Assembly (NCBI RefSeq): GCF_020595125.1 | Contig: NZ_JACNMS010000001.1 | Coordinates: forward strand, 372,001-436,000 | DNA from: Jeotgalibacillus aurantiacus | GTDB taxonomy: Bacteria > Bacillota > Bacilli > Bacillales > Jeotgalibacillaceae | DNA: 64,000 bases | Direction of reading: 5' to 3' | In this document: in pieces, positions 50,964 to 59,595 of the stretch | Layout: the number at the start of each line of letters is the position of its first letter | Position numbering within the stretch: the stretch's first letter is position 1 | Notes under the pieces: generated by a model | The model's input: only the letters and a program-made list of their open reading frames with translations | What the model was told of the DNA's origin: nothing | Database searches by the model: none | Program-made: the position numbers and the translations under genes

Positions 50964-51620
50964 CTATGATGCATGAACCGCTTTCGAGCCTCTTTCAATC
51001 AGCTTATTCAGAAGAATGGTGCTTTGTGGCAGCGAAACATTTACGATCGTCCCCGTAAATAAGGCGATGATCACCGTTCCAATCCCTACAGGTCCTCCAA
51101 GGAACCAACCGCCAGCCAGCACGATCAGTTCGATCCCGCGTCTCACGGTGGAAATCTTCCAGCCTGTTTTTTCATGAATAATCATCATAACGGTATCCCG
51201 CGGACCTGCACCAAGGTTTGCCGACACATAAATTCCCACTCCATATCCCATTACCACAACGCCAAGCAATAATAAGAGAACGGCGCCTGCGAATGTTTCG
51301 GGATTTGGAAGCAGCCAGTTAAAAATATCAATAAAAACACCAACAAGCAGCATATTTAAAATCGCGCCGATTTTCGGCCACTGCTTCAACACCATGGCGG
51401 TTCCAGCGATAATCAGTGCACCTACAATAATGGCCCATGTCCCGATCGTCAGACCCAGCTGGTAAAACAGCCCGACATGCAGGACATCCCACGGCGCTAT
51501 ACCAAGCACCTGTGCCTTAATGGATAATGTAGCACCCAGCGCCAAAATCACCAGTCCAACCAGAAAGAAACTCCAGCGAAAAATAAGACTTCTCAACACT
51601 CTCTTCCTTCTTTCTCTCAT
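50964..51620 (-). CDS. YczE/YitT-like membrane protein
   Basis: A five- to six-helix membrane protein of 218 aa. LGIAPWDVLHVGLFYQLGLTIGTW and VSANLGAGPRDTVMMIIHEKTGWK are typical of the YczE/YyaS group. Some relatives affect peptide-synthetase output in Bacillus, but there is no such cluster here and the function is unknown. It has a basic N terminus. It is a single gene, 81 bases before the acyl-CoA dehydrogenase gene on the same strand. Confidence 0.8.
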   Translation of the reverse strand: MRERRKRVLRSLIFRWSFFLVGLVILALGATLSIKAQVLGIAPWDVLHVGLFYQLGLTIGTWAIIVGALIIAGTAMVLKQWPKIGAILNMLLVGVFIDIFNWLLPNPETFAGAVLLLLLGVVVMGYGVGIYVSANLGAGPRDTVMMIIHEKTGWKISTVRRGIELIVLAGGWFLGGPVGIGTVIIALFTGTIVNVSLPQSTILLNKLIERGSKAVHAS

Positions 51621-51696
51621 TCTTTATTGCTTTACTGTAACATACTTAAAGAGAGATAGCGGTAAAGGTTGTTTGAAATTTAGAGCCTTTTCATGT

Positions 51697-51734
51697 AAAA
51701 GCGGGTCAGCCTTTGAATAGGCTGACCCGCTTTT
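51697..51734. terminator. terminator near the YflT-like gene
   Basis: AAAAGCGGGTCAGCCT / AGGCTGACCCGCTTTT is a perfect 16-bp stem with a six-base loop. It follows the stress-protein gene on the minus strand. Confidence 0.92.
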
Positions 51735-51751
51735 ACTGGTTTATTCTTCTG

Positions 51752-52096
51752 TTAAATGACAAATCCGGCTGGTGCGTCCTTCACTACGACGAACACTTTG
51801 CCTTCATCGAGTTTTTCTTCCATTGTTTCTGCTTCCGCTTCTGTGAACCCAAGCTCCTGAAACTGAGAGCGAAGCTTATCCCCATCTTTTCGGAATACAT
51901 TTTTAGCTGCTGTACCAAAGCCTGTTTCTGCAGCGCCTACTGTGTTGGCATCTGCATTATCAGCGATCCGGTTTGTTCGGTCATCATCATGTGTAATGAC
52001 ATAAATCGTATCTTCGTTTACACCTTTTGCTTTAATGGAGCTAACTGCGTTTACTACCTCTTCATCATTTGTAAACTCTTTGTAAAATAAACTCAT
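51752..52096 (-). CDS. YflT-domain general stress protein (GSP17M-like)
   Basis: A 114-aa soluble protein with the general stress protein 17M (YflT) fold: KEFTNDEEVVNAVSSIKAKG at the N terminus and LGFTEAEAETMEEKLDEGKVFVVV near the C terminus. The molecular function of the family is unknown; members are usually SigB-controlled. A SigB-type promoter (52134-52158) lies directly upstream, which supports the assignment. TAGGAGGAG precedes the ATG. Confidence 0.87.
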   Translation of the reverse strand: MSLFYKEFTNDEEVVNAVSSIKAKGVNEDTIYVITHDDDRTNRIADNADANTVGAAETGFGTAAKNVFRKDGDKLRSQFQELGFTEAEAETMEEKLDEGKVFVVVKDAPAGFVI

Positions 52097-52133
52097 TTGT
52101 TATCTCCTCCTAAATAGGTCTACAGAGGAAATA

Positions 52134-52158
52134 TTACCCTTCTCTATAAAAGCTAAAC
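52134..52158 (-). promoter_or_regulatory. SigB-type promoter of the YflT-like gene
   Basis: On the minus strand GTTTAG (52158-52153), 13 bases, then GGGTAA (52139-52134) matches the SigB consensus GTTTAA-N12-15-GGGWAW with one mismatch in each element at most. It is about 37 bp upstream of the start codon. Confidence 0.8.
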
Positions 52159-52171
52159 TTGCAGAAACATA

Positions 52172-52645
52172 TTATACGAGGTCCGCGATCTCACCGCCAG
52201 TGACCTGACAAAGGTCGGCGGGTTTTATTTCAATTTGTTTACCGATTTGTCCGGCACTGACAATCACGGTATCTCTCGTTCTTGCGGATTCATGCAAAAA
52301 AGTAGGGAACTTCTTTTTCATCCCGATTGGAGAACAGCCGCCTTTTATGTAACCCGTCAGTGGCTGAAGTGTTTTCATCGGGATCATCTCAACCTTCTTT
52401 TCTTTAGCTGCCGCAGCCGCTTTTTTGAGATTTAATTCCTGGTCAACGGGAATAACAAAGACGTAGTGCTGTTTTGATGTCCCCTGTGTCACCAGCGTTT
52501 TATACACTTCCTCACGGCTGCGTCCGATTTTTTCGGCAGCTGAAATGCCATCGGTTAATCCGTCCTTTGTATCGTATTCAAATGTCTGATAAGAAATATC
52601 TGCTGCATCAAGCAGGCGCATTGCATTCGTTTTCCCTTTTGCCAT
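52172..52645 (-). CDS. ybaK: Cys-tRNA(Pro)/aminoacyl-tRNA deacylase, YbaK family
   Basis: A 157-aa YbaK/EbsC-type trans-editing enzyme that hydrolyses Cys-tRNA(Pro) made in error by prolyl-tRNA synthetase. The conserved lysine is in YKTLVTQG and the substrate loop is GYIKGGCSPIGMKKKFPTF, with the ETARTRDTVIVSAG-like region ESARTRDTVIVSAGQIG. The length equals E. coli YbaK. It is monocistronic, with GGAGGGC before the ATG, and reads away from the MFS gene. Confidence 0.88.
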   Translation of the reverse strand: MAKGKTNAMRLLDAADISYQTFEYDTKDGLTDGISAAEKIGRSREEVYKTLVTQGTSKQHYVFVIPVDQELNLKKAAAAAKEKKVEMIPMKTLQPLTGYIKGGCSPIGMKKKFPTFLHESARTRDTVIVSAGQIGKQIEIKPADLCQVTGGEIADLV

Positions 52646-52771
52646 GACAATTGCCCTCCTATTCTGATTATTTTTATTTTACATGATAACGCTTTAAGTG
52701 TTTTACATTCCTGCCTCACGGGACTATGATTAGTTTGGAGATCGAAATAAATATAGATTTGAGGCGATAAT

Positions 52772-54148
52772 ATGACTCCGGTAGAAGTTCCTGATAGTCA
52801 GAAAAAAAAGCTGACTTTTTTAATATGTTTAATTTTATCCTTTACGGTTATGAACGGCACGATGTTTAACGTGGCTGTTCCTGATATATCGGCAGACTTT
52901 GATCTGTCACCGTCCCAGGTCAGCTGGGTACTGACAGGATATATTCTGGTATTTGCAATCGGTTCATTAATGTATGGAAAATTGGCTGATCTGTTTGCGA
53001 TCCGGACGCTCTTTACAGTCGGCATTGCGCTTTTTGCATTCGGTTCACTGCTCGGATTTCTCTCTCCGAACTACACAACCCTCATTATCGCACGTATATT
53101 CCAGGCGATGGGCGGCGCAAGTATCCCGGCACTTTCCTTTATTATTCCGGCGAGGTTCATGCCCTCAAGCCGTGGAAAGGTTTTTGGCTATGTTGCCTCA
53201 ACCGTTGCATTCGCTTCCGGAATCGGACCGATTTTAGGCGGTTTTATTGGCGGCGTTCTGGATTGGCGATTCCTGTTCATTCTGTCGATGATGTCTGCCT
53301 TATCGATTCCTCTTTTCAGAAAATGGCTTCCTGAAGAGGAACGCAGACCGGGCAGCGTAGACATCCCGGGTGCATTTTTGATTGCTGTGACGGTAGCCAG
53401 TCTGCTGATGTTTATCACGTCCCTGACAACGTGGATTCTCGCCATTACTGTTGTGGCCGGCGGTTTATTTGTCTGGTGGACGATGAAAGCAAAAAATCCG
53501 TTTATTCAGCCATCTATTCTAAAAAACAAGCGTTACACCATCACGGTATTCACCAGCTTTTTCGGGACGTCCTGCCTGTTCGGACTGATTTTTATCATTC
53601 CGATCATGCTGCGTGATCTCAATGCGATCTCGACGATTGGCATTGGTCTCGTATTGTTTCCCGGTGCCATTATTTCAGGGATTTTAGGTCAGTATGGCGG
53701 ACGCGTCATTGATCAGCGCGGCGGCGTACCCGTTGTGATCACTGCCTTGCTGTTGATTGCCTCTGGGTGTTTCCTGATTTCAACGTTCGCAGGGAATGCT
53801 GCCTGGATCATCTCGATCTGCATGCTTGTCGCTTACCTTGGCTTCCCTCTTGTGCAAAGCTCGACGGCGGATATTCTGTCATCTGTTTTGACACCTGAGC
53901 AAAATGGTGTTGGGATTGGGTTGTTTAATCTGCTGAACTTTATGGGCGGGGCCTTTTCGAGTGCGATTTTCGGTGCTGTTCTGGAGATTGAGGGTGTGAC
54001 ACTTCAGCTGAATCCATTATCAGGTGAAGGAACGAATTTGATTTACAGTAATGTGTTTATTACGCTGACTGTGTTGGCGGCTGGTGCTGTGACGTTTTTT
54101 GCGATTTATTATAAGAAAGCGTCGGCGGAGTTTGATGCTGCTAATTGA
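52772..54148 (+). CDS. MFS drug exporter, DHA2 (14-helix) family
   Basis: A proton-coupled efflux transporter of 458 aa. Motif A is GKLADLFAIRTL, motif C is VASTVAFASGIGPILGGFIGGVLDWRFLF, and there are about 14 hydrophobic segments, placing it near tetracycline exporters TetA(L)/TetA(K) and quinolone/multidrug DHA2 proteins. PDISADFDLSPSQVSWVLTGYIL is the typical N-terminal motif. The substrate cannot be read from the sequence. No regulator gene is adjacent. GAGGCG lies eight bases before the ATG. Confidence 0.88.
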   Translation: MTPVEVPDSQKKKLTFLICLILSFTVMNGTMFNVAVPDISADFDLSPSQVSWVLTGYILVFAIGSLMYGKLADLFAIRTLFTVGIALFAFGSLLGFLSPNYTTLIIARIFQAMGGASIPALSFIIPARFMPSSRGKVFGYVASTVAFASGIGPILGGFIGGVLDWRFLFILSMMSALSIPLFRKWLPEEERRPGSVDIPGAFLIAVTVASLLMFITSLTTWILAITVVAGGLFVWWTMKAKNPFIQPSILKNKRYTITVFTSFFGTSCLFGLIFIIPIMLRDLNAISTIGIGLVLFPGAIISGILGQYGGRVIDQRGGVPVVITALLLIASGCFLISTFAGNAAWIISICMLVAYLGFPLVQSSTADILSSVLTPEQNGVGIGLFNLLNFMGGAFSSAIFGAVLEIEGVTLQLNPLSGEGTNLIYSNVFITLTVLAAGAVTFFAIYYKKASAEFDAAN

Positions 54149-54173
54149 TTGTTTGTTGATAAATTAAAAAACC

Positions 54174-54199
54174 GTGCCGGGACATTCCTTTCCCGGCAG
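54174..54199. terminator. weak hairpin downstream of the MFS gene
   Basis: TGCCGGGA / TCCCGGCA pair around an eight-base loop. The U-run lies on the minus strand (AAAAAACCG precedes it), although the nearest upstream gene is on the plus strand, so its role is unclear. Confidence 0.4.
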
Positions 54200-54235
54200 C
54201 ATGTACCTGATATAAATTATTTTATTTGATGAGCC

Positions 54236-54360
54236 GGTGAGCTCCGCTCCAGTCGGACGCTTTCCGCGGCCGGACGGTGAACCTCCAAGCCGCTACGCGT
54301 CTTCGGAGTTTCACCTGTCCTTCTCTGCCGCAGGAGTCGCCGCCTTCCGCTCCACTCACC
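54236..54360. repeat. GC-rich palindromic repeat A, copy 7
   Basis: A 125-bp copy, inverse orientation, with outer arms GGTGAGCTCCGCTC against CGCTCCACTCACC-like bases, inner GTCGGACGCTTTCCGCGG against CCGCAGGAGTCGCCGCC, and the core GCGGCCGGACGGTGAACC. It lies between convergent MFS and topB genes. Confidence 0.88.
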
Positions 54361-54438
54361 TGGTTTGTCATTTCAATCGGGATCGAGGCGTAGTGAAAAT
54401 GGATAGTCCATTTGTCACAATCCCATGAAACTTGCACA

Positions 54439-54545
54439 ATATCCTGCGAACCAATCATGATATTCTGCGAACAACCAAGCATATTCTTCCAAACTGACCT
54501 CATATTCTTTGAACCTCACCTGAAATTCTGCGAACCTCACCCATC
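54439..54545. repeat. 21-bp period array, ATATTCTGCGAAC type
   Basis: Units start at 54439, 54460, 54481, 54502 and 54523, exactly 21 bp apart: ATATCCTGCGAAC, ATATTCTGCGAAC, ATATTCTTCCAAA, ATATTCTTTGAAC, AAATTCTGCGAAC. It lies between repeat A copy 7 and the topB terminator. Confidence 0.9.
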
Positions 54546-54571
54546 CTCCACCCCACGCAGCTTCCCAGTAA

Positions 54572-54601
54572 AAAAGACTGCCCGCTGGCAGTCTTTTTTC
54601 A
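54572..54601. terminator. terminator of topB
   Basis: AAAAAAGACTGCC / GGCAGTCTTTTTT is a perfect 13-bp stem with a four-base loop. Confidence 0.93.
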
Positions 54602-54604
54602 ACA

Positions 54605-56767
54605 TTACAATTTAAGGTTTTTCAATGCATCAGCGAGTGCTGAGTTGATTGGTTCTTCTTCTTTGTTTTGCTTTTTCATGTAGTTTGCAACGTCGCGTTT
54701 TCCGGCTTTGTTTTGGGTGTTTTGTTTGCGGCGTTTATGGAAGGCGTCCATTTTTTCGCGGTAGCCGCAGACGCAGCTAAAGGTTTGTGCTTCTCCTTCT
54801 CCTCGCAGGTCCATTTTCTTTTTACAGTTCGGGCAGCGGGCGTTGGTTTTCTTTGCGACGTTTTTACGGTGTCCGCATTCACGGTCCTGGCAGACGAGCA
54901 TTTTACCTTTTTTCCCGTTGACCTCAAGCATGAGTTTGCCGCAGTCCGGACAGTGGGTTCCTGTCATGTTGTCGTGCTTATATTGCGCTTTGCTGTTTTT
55001 AATCGAGCGCACAACATCCTTGGAAAACTGAGTCATTTCTTTCATGAATTCCTGCTGCTTAAGCTTGCCATCTGCAATGGCTGAAAGCTTCTGCTCCCAT
55101 TGTGCAGTCAGGGCTGGTGAACGGAGCTCATCCGGCACAAGATCCAGCAGCTGACGGCCTTTTGACGTCAGGAAAATATCGTTGCCACGCTTTTCAATTA
55201 AAAAGCTGTTGAAGAGCTTTTCAATAATGTCTGCGCGAGTTGCTACAGTTCCGAGGCCGCCTGTTTCACCAAGTGTCTGGACGAGTTCCTTTTTTTCACC
55301 GGACATGAAAGCTTTTGGATTTTCCATTGCTGAAAGCAGGGTTGCCTCGTTAAAGCGGGCAGGCGGCTGGGTTTCGCCCGTTGTTTTCGCTAGATTCTGC
55401 ACCGTCCATTTACTACCTTTTTCGACTGGTGGAAGTGCTCCTGCAACCCCTTCTTCCTCACGTTGATCCAATTCCTTAAAACCGAGGGAGATTGGGATAT
55501 TGCCTTTTGCAATAAAGGTTTCGCCTGCGATATCTGCTGTAATGACTGTCTGCTCGTATTCATACGCAGGCATCAGGACGGATAAAAAGCGCTCTGCAAT
55601 CAGGTCATAGATTTTCCATTCCTTATCGTTCAGCTTTTCAGGGCGCAATGTTTCTTCAGTTGGGATGATCGCATGGTGATCTGACACCTTTGCATCGTTA
55701 ATGAAACGGCTGTTTGCCTTGATCGGCTTCCGCAACAGCTTCACTACGTGTTGGGCGTATGGATTTACTTTCATTCCTTTTAAACGGTCAGCAAGTGTTT
55801 CTGTCAGATCCGATGATAAATAGCGCGAATCAGTACGTGGATACGTCACGAGCTTGTGCTGTTCATACAGCTTTTGCAGCGTTGACAGCGTTTCTTTTGC
55901 TGAGAATCCATAGCGTTTGTGCGCATCACGCTGCAGCTCTGTCAAATCATATAAAGGTTTTGCATACATTTTTTTCGGTGTTTTCTTTACGTCCTTAATC
56001 AGGGCTGCGCTGTCTTTCAGCTTCGCTAAAAGAGCATCCACTTTATGTTCGTCGAAGGTGGATGATTGTCCCTTCTCATCTGCCCATTTCAGCTGAAAAC
56101 CATCAAGCCGTGCCTGTAATCCGTAATACGTCTTCGGTTTAAATTGGCGGATTTCTTCTTCTCTCATAGCAATCATTGCGATTGTTGGTGTTTGCACACG
56201 GCCGGATGACAGCTGTGCATTAAATTTCGTTGTGAGCGCGCGGGTTGCATTAATCCCAACGATCCAGTCCGCTTCTGCGCGGGCAACGGCAGACGCATAT
56301 AATGATTCGTATTGTTTTCCATCCTTCAGGTTTTTAAAGCCTTCACGGATCGCTTTATCTGTTACAGATGATATCCAGAGACGCTTCACCGGCTTGTTCA
56401 CCCTTGCTTTTTCAATAATCCATCGTGCAACAAGCTCCCCTTCGCGCCCGGCATCCGTTGCAATGACGATCTGACCAACGTCTCCTCGGGTTAACTGGCT
56501 TTTAACGGCCTGAAATTGCTTGCCTGTCTTTTTAATCACGACGAGCTTCATTGGATCCGGTAAAATTGGCAGGTCTTCCAGTTTCCACGATTGATACTGA
56601 TCTCCGTAGTTCTCGGGATCAGCGTGTGTCACTAAATGACCGAGCGCCCATGTGACGATATATTGATCACCTTCGAGATAGCCGTTGCCTTTTTTGTGAC
56701 AATTCAGCACGCGTGCAATATCACGGCCAACGGAAGGTTTTTCTGCTAACACCACTGTTTTTTTCAT
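54605..56767 (-). CDS. topB: DNA topoisomerase III
   Basis: A type IA topoisomerase of 720 aa that decatenates DNA with single-strand passage. The TOPRIM domain begins VVLAEKPSVGRDIARVL and has the metal motif TDAGREGEL; the active-site Tyr is in LVTYPRTDSRYLS. The C-terminal end has two zinc-ribbon-like units, CPDCGKLMLEV...CQDRECGH and CPNCKKKMDL...CVCGY. The length and order match B. subtilis TopB. The gene begins with ATG 56767 and stands alone with its own terminator. Confidence 0.95.
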   Translation of the reverse strand: MKKTVVLAEKPSVGRDIARVLNCHKKGNGYLEGDQYIVTWALGHLVTHADPENYGDQYQSWKLEDLPILPDPMKLVVIKKTGKQFQAVKSQLTRGDVGQIVIATDAGREGELVARWIIEKARVNKPVKRLWISSVTDKAIREGFKNLKDGKQYESLYASAVARAEADWIVGINATRALTTKFNAQLSSGRVQTPTIAMIAMREEEIRQFKPKTYYGLQARLDGFQLKWADEKGQSSTFDEHKVDALLAKLKDSAALIKDVKKTPKKMYAKPLYDLTELQRDAHKRYGFSAKETLSTLQKLYEQHKLVTYPRTDSRYLSSDLTETLADRLKGMKVNPYAQHVVKLLRKPIKANSRFINDAKVSDHHAIIPTEETLRPEKLNDKEWKIYDLIAERFLSVLMPAYEYEQTVITADIAGETFIAKGNIPISLGFKELDQREEEGVAGALPPVEKGSKWTVQNLAKTTGETQPPARFNEATLLSAMENPKAFMSGEKKELVQTLGETGGLGTVATRADIIEKLFNSFLIEKRGNDIFLTSKGRQLLDLVPDELRSPALTAQWEQKLSAIADGKLKQQEFMKEMTQFSKDVVRSIKNSKAQYKHDNMTGTHCPDCGKLMLEVNGKKGKMLVCQDRECGHRKNVAKKTNARCPNCKKKMDLRGEGEAQTFSCVCGYREKMDAFHKRRKQNTQNKAGKRDVANYMKKQNKEEEPINSALADALKNLKL

Positions 56768-56864
56768 GTTTTTCAGTCCTTTTTCCGTTCATCCTGTTAG
56801 TGAGTATAACATAGATTGGCCGCAGGTATTTAACAACTCTGTCCCCGTTCGAATGCACCTCATA

Positions 56865-56903
56865 AAAACGCCCCCTGTTCTCTAAAATAGAGGTTCAGGG
56901 GGC
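56865..56903 (-). terminator. terminator of the Na+/H+ antiporter gene
   Basis: GCCCCCTG(TT)CTCT pairs with AGAG(GTT)CAGGGGGC around a short A-rich loop; on the minus strand GTTTTTATG follows. Confidence 0.82.
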
Positions 56904-56909
56904 TGTTAT

Positions 56910-58745
56910 TTATTTTTCACCATTCAGCTTTTGTTTTACCTTTTCAACATCTTTAGACGCGGAGCTTAAGCGGATGAGTGTGTCCCCAGCATTGATGGCA
57001 ACATCCCAATCCTTTACAAACGGTTCAAAATGACCTGATTTATTTAAGACACCGATCAGTAAATCATCCTCACTGATGTCTTCTTTATATTTTTCGTACG
57101 TATACTGTTCTGTAATCTGTGTCTTTCTGAATACATGTCCACTTTCAACACGGCGATTAAGCTCCTGCAGAGTTGCTTCCTCTCTGAACAGGATTCGGCC
57201 GCCCACTGTGTATTTGAGACCTGCGAGATCTGCATCATGGTTCTGTTCCATCGAAACCTGAAACAGGTGCTTACGACCAATTGATGGTGTGAACGTTGAG
57301 CAGACAAGAGCATTGTAAGAGTCCAGTTGTGTCGCTGCAATAATGGACTCGTATGGCGTCATATCCAGGCTGTATTCTGTCTGCTCTGACAAAATTTCAC
57401 CGTGGAATGTCGGAACACCTCTTTGTCTGGCTGCTGACAGATTACGCCAGGTGGAATCCACGAGCATCACCGGTACTTTCATTTCGTGCAATGCTTCTGC
57501 TAATCCCCTTGTAAAAGCATTTCCACCGACCACGATGACGCCAGGGCCATCGTCATTAGACAACTTAAGCTTTCTTGCAACAAACCCAATCGAAAAGCCG
57601 TGTGCGCATACTGTTGCAAATACGAGCGCAAACGTCAGGGCCGTTAAAATCTCTGCATCCTCAAACCCCGTTTCCAATAAGACAGAAGCAAAGTAGCCTG
57701 ATACAGTCAAGGCAACAATTCCCCTAGGGGCAATCCAGCCAACGAGCAGCCGCTCCTGAATAGATAAATCGGTCCCTATTGTTGAGAGCCAGATCGAGAG
57801 CGGTCGCACGACAAAGAGCATTAACAGCACGTACCCGATAATCGCCGGGTTAAAAATCTCCAGCAGCGTTTCCACCTGCAAAGAGGCTGTCAGCATAATA
57901 AAGATTGTCGAAATTAATAGGACAGAAATATTTTCTTTGAAATGACGCATATCTCCGATGGAGGAAATATGCATATTCGCCATTGTCATACCCATTGCTG
58001 TAACAGAAAGCAGCCCCGTTTCATGCATGACTTCATCTGCTACAGAGAAACAGAGTAACACAACTGCGAAAAGGACAGGTGATTTAAGAAACTCGGGTAT
58101 ATACCCTTTTTCAAACATCGTTCCCATCCCTTTACCGAGTCCCCATCCAAGAACAGTGGCAAAGGCTGCTGCACCAAAGAAGAGAAGCAGATTGATCAGT
58201 GTAAAGGACTCTTCAATGAAGTATTGAATGATTTGAAAGGCAAAAAGGGCAACCAGAACACCAAACGGATCAACGATAATTCCTTCCCATTTCAGTATTT
58301 TAGCTGGCCTCGGTTTGAGCTTTGCCTGTCTTAATAAAGGAAGGATAACAGTAGGACCTGTTACAATGAAAAGTCCGCCAATAACAAAAGCGACCGGCAA
58401 AGATAAGCCTGCTATGTAATGCGCGGTCAGCGATCCTAGAATCCAGGCGATCAGTGCCCCGAACGTGACGATTCTGAAAACCGGTTTTCCAAGATCCTTT
58501 ATTTCACGAAAATCCAGCTGCAGGCTTCCTTCAAAAAGGATTATTGCAACGGCCATTGAAATAATCGGTCCATATAAATCTCCAAATTCCTGCTCAGGGT
58601 TAATGAACCCGAGAACCGGTCCAACAATAATTCCTGCTACCGACATAACAACGATGGCCGGGAGACGAATTCTCCATGACAACCATTGAGAAAGGATTCC
58701 CAAAAAGATCACGAGCATGGCTGTAAACAATAATGAATTAAACAA
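56910..58745 (-). CDS. CPA1-type cation:proton antiporter with C-terminal regulatory domain
   Basis: A 611-aa membrane protein. The first 390 residues form a sodium/hydrogen exchanger domain of about 12-13 helices, with FEGSLQLDFREI, the acidic pair region WEGIIVDPFGVLVAL and WIAPRGIVALTVSGYFA. The cytosolic part contains a TrkA-N/RCK-like Rossmann fold (VIVVGGNAFTRGLAEAL) and a TrkA-C-like end (ISEDDLLIGVLNKSGHFEPF). Na+ or K+ extrusion and pH homeostasis are expected. The start is TTG 58745 with AAGGTG seven bases upstream. Confidence 0.88.
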   Translation of the reverse strand: MFNSLLFTAMLVIFLGILSQWLSWRIRLPAIVVMSVAGIIVGPVLGFINPEQEFGDLYGPIISMAVAIILFEGSLQLDFREIKDLGKPVFRIVTFGALIAWILGSLTAHYIAGLSLPVAFVIGGLFIVTGPTVILPLLRQAKLKPRPAKILKWEGIIVDPFGVLVALFAFQIIQYFIEESFTLINLLLFFGAAAFATVLGWGLGKGMGTMFEKGYIPEFLKSPVLFAVVLLCFSVADEVMHETGLLSVTAMGMTMANMHISSIGDMRHFKENISVLLISTIFIMLTASLQVETLLEIFNPAIIGYVLLMLFVVRPLSIWLSTIGTDLSIQERLLVGWIAPRGIVALTVSGYFASVLLETGFEDAEILTALTFALVFATVCAHGFSIGFVARKLKLSNDDGPGVIVVGGNAFTRGLAEALHEMKVPVMLVDSTWRNLSAARQRGVPTFHGEILSEQTEYSLDMTPYESIIAATQLDSYNALVCSTFTPSIGRKHLFQVSMEQNHDADLAGLKYTVGGRILFREEATLQELNRRVESGHVFRKTQITEQYTYEKYKEDISEDDLLIGVLNKSGHFEPFVKDWDVAINAGDTLIRLSSASKDVEKVKQKLNGEK

Positions 58746-58817
58746 TCCGTGACACCTTCTTTCAACACGTTGATTTTCTGACTACACTTTACCAGTTATT
58801 TTGATTCAAAAGAAGGA

Positions 58818-59468
58818 TTAAGTCTTATTTTCACCACGCTTTGTATTTTCGATAGCGCCTGACTTATAGATTTTAAATACTGGATATTCTCCATTTAATG
58901 CTTTTTCAGCCATAGCCAGTGCTACCTGCGAAGCTCTTATTCCTTTATAGGATTTCAACGGTCCCTGCATAGCCCAGCCTGCGAAGCCCGATAACCTGGC
59001 TGAAGGTACTTCTGATGTTTGATACTCTTCCGGATCTGTTAACAGAATAGACGGTCTGAAGATGTGTAAAGAAGGCAAATTGAGCTGTTTCAATTGTTCC
59101 TCCATGATCCCGTGCATACGGCCGGACTTGAACATTGAATAAGGATTGGCTCCCATTGAAGATAGAACAATGAACTGCTGGATATTGCTTTTTTTAGATG
59201 CCACCGCAGCCCGCAAAGGATCATAATCTCCATTTTTCCAGTCACTCGACTGCACACAGAAAAATACATCCTCTACCAATCCGATATGGTTCGCCTCCAG
59301 GTATCTGAAATCAATCAAACGCTTACTTAATTTTGGATGTTCAACAAGGATTCGTTGTTGTAATAGAACAATGACCTCTACATATTCCTCCCGGGAGCAA
59401 AGTTCCTTCACCAGTTCCCTGCCCACAGCAGTTTCAGCGCCGATTATGACAGCTGTTCGCTTTCTCAT
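58818..59468 (-). CDS. NAD(P)-binding SDR-like protein
   Basis: A 216-aa atypical short-chain dehydrogenase-like protein. The Rossmann motif is IIGAETAVGRELVKEL (TGxxGxxG-like, with changes), and the strand FIVLSSMGANPYS with LHIFRPSILL resembles HTATIP2/YwnB-type NAD(P)-binding proteins. There is no clear YxxxK pair, so catalytic activity is uncertain. It has no operon partner; it lies between the antiporter and the transglutaminase operon on the same strand. Confidence 0.75.
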   Translation of the reverse strand: MRKRTAVIIGAETAVGRELVKELCSREEYVEVIVLLQQRILVEHPKLSKRLIDFRYLEANHIGLVEDVFFCVQSSDWKNGDYDPLRAAVASKKSNIQQFIVLSSMGANPYSMFKSGRMHGIMEEQLKQLNLPSLHIFRPSILLTDPEEYQTSEVPSARLSGFAGWAMQGPLKSYKGIRASQVALAMAEKALNGEYPVFKIYKSGAIENTKRGENKT

Positions 59469-59531
59469 GACGCATTCCGCCTTTTTCTATCTATATCGGT
59501 TTTGTTTTTATTTTTCAAAGAAGAGGAGACA

Positions 59532-59572
59532 AAAAGGGTGGGACACTCCAATGAGAGTGGTTCCACCCTTTC
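59532..59572 (-). terminator. terminator of the transglutaminase operon
   Basis: AAAGGGTGG..CACTC pairs with GAGTG..CCACCCTTT with a small internal bulge; on the minus strand TTTTTGTC follows. Confidence 0.8.
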
Positions 59573-59595
59573 AGTTCCTTACTTATAACCCTGAA

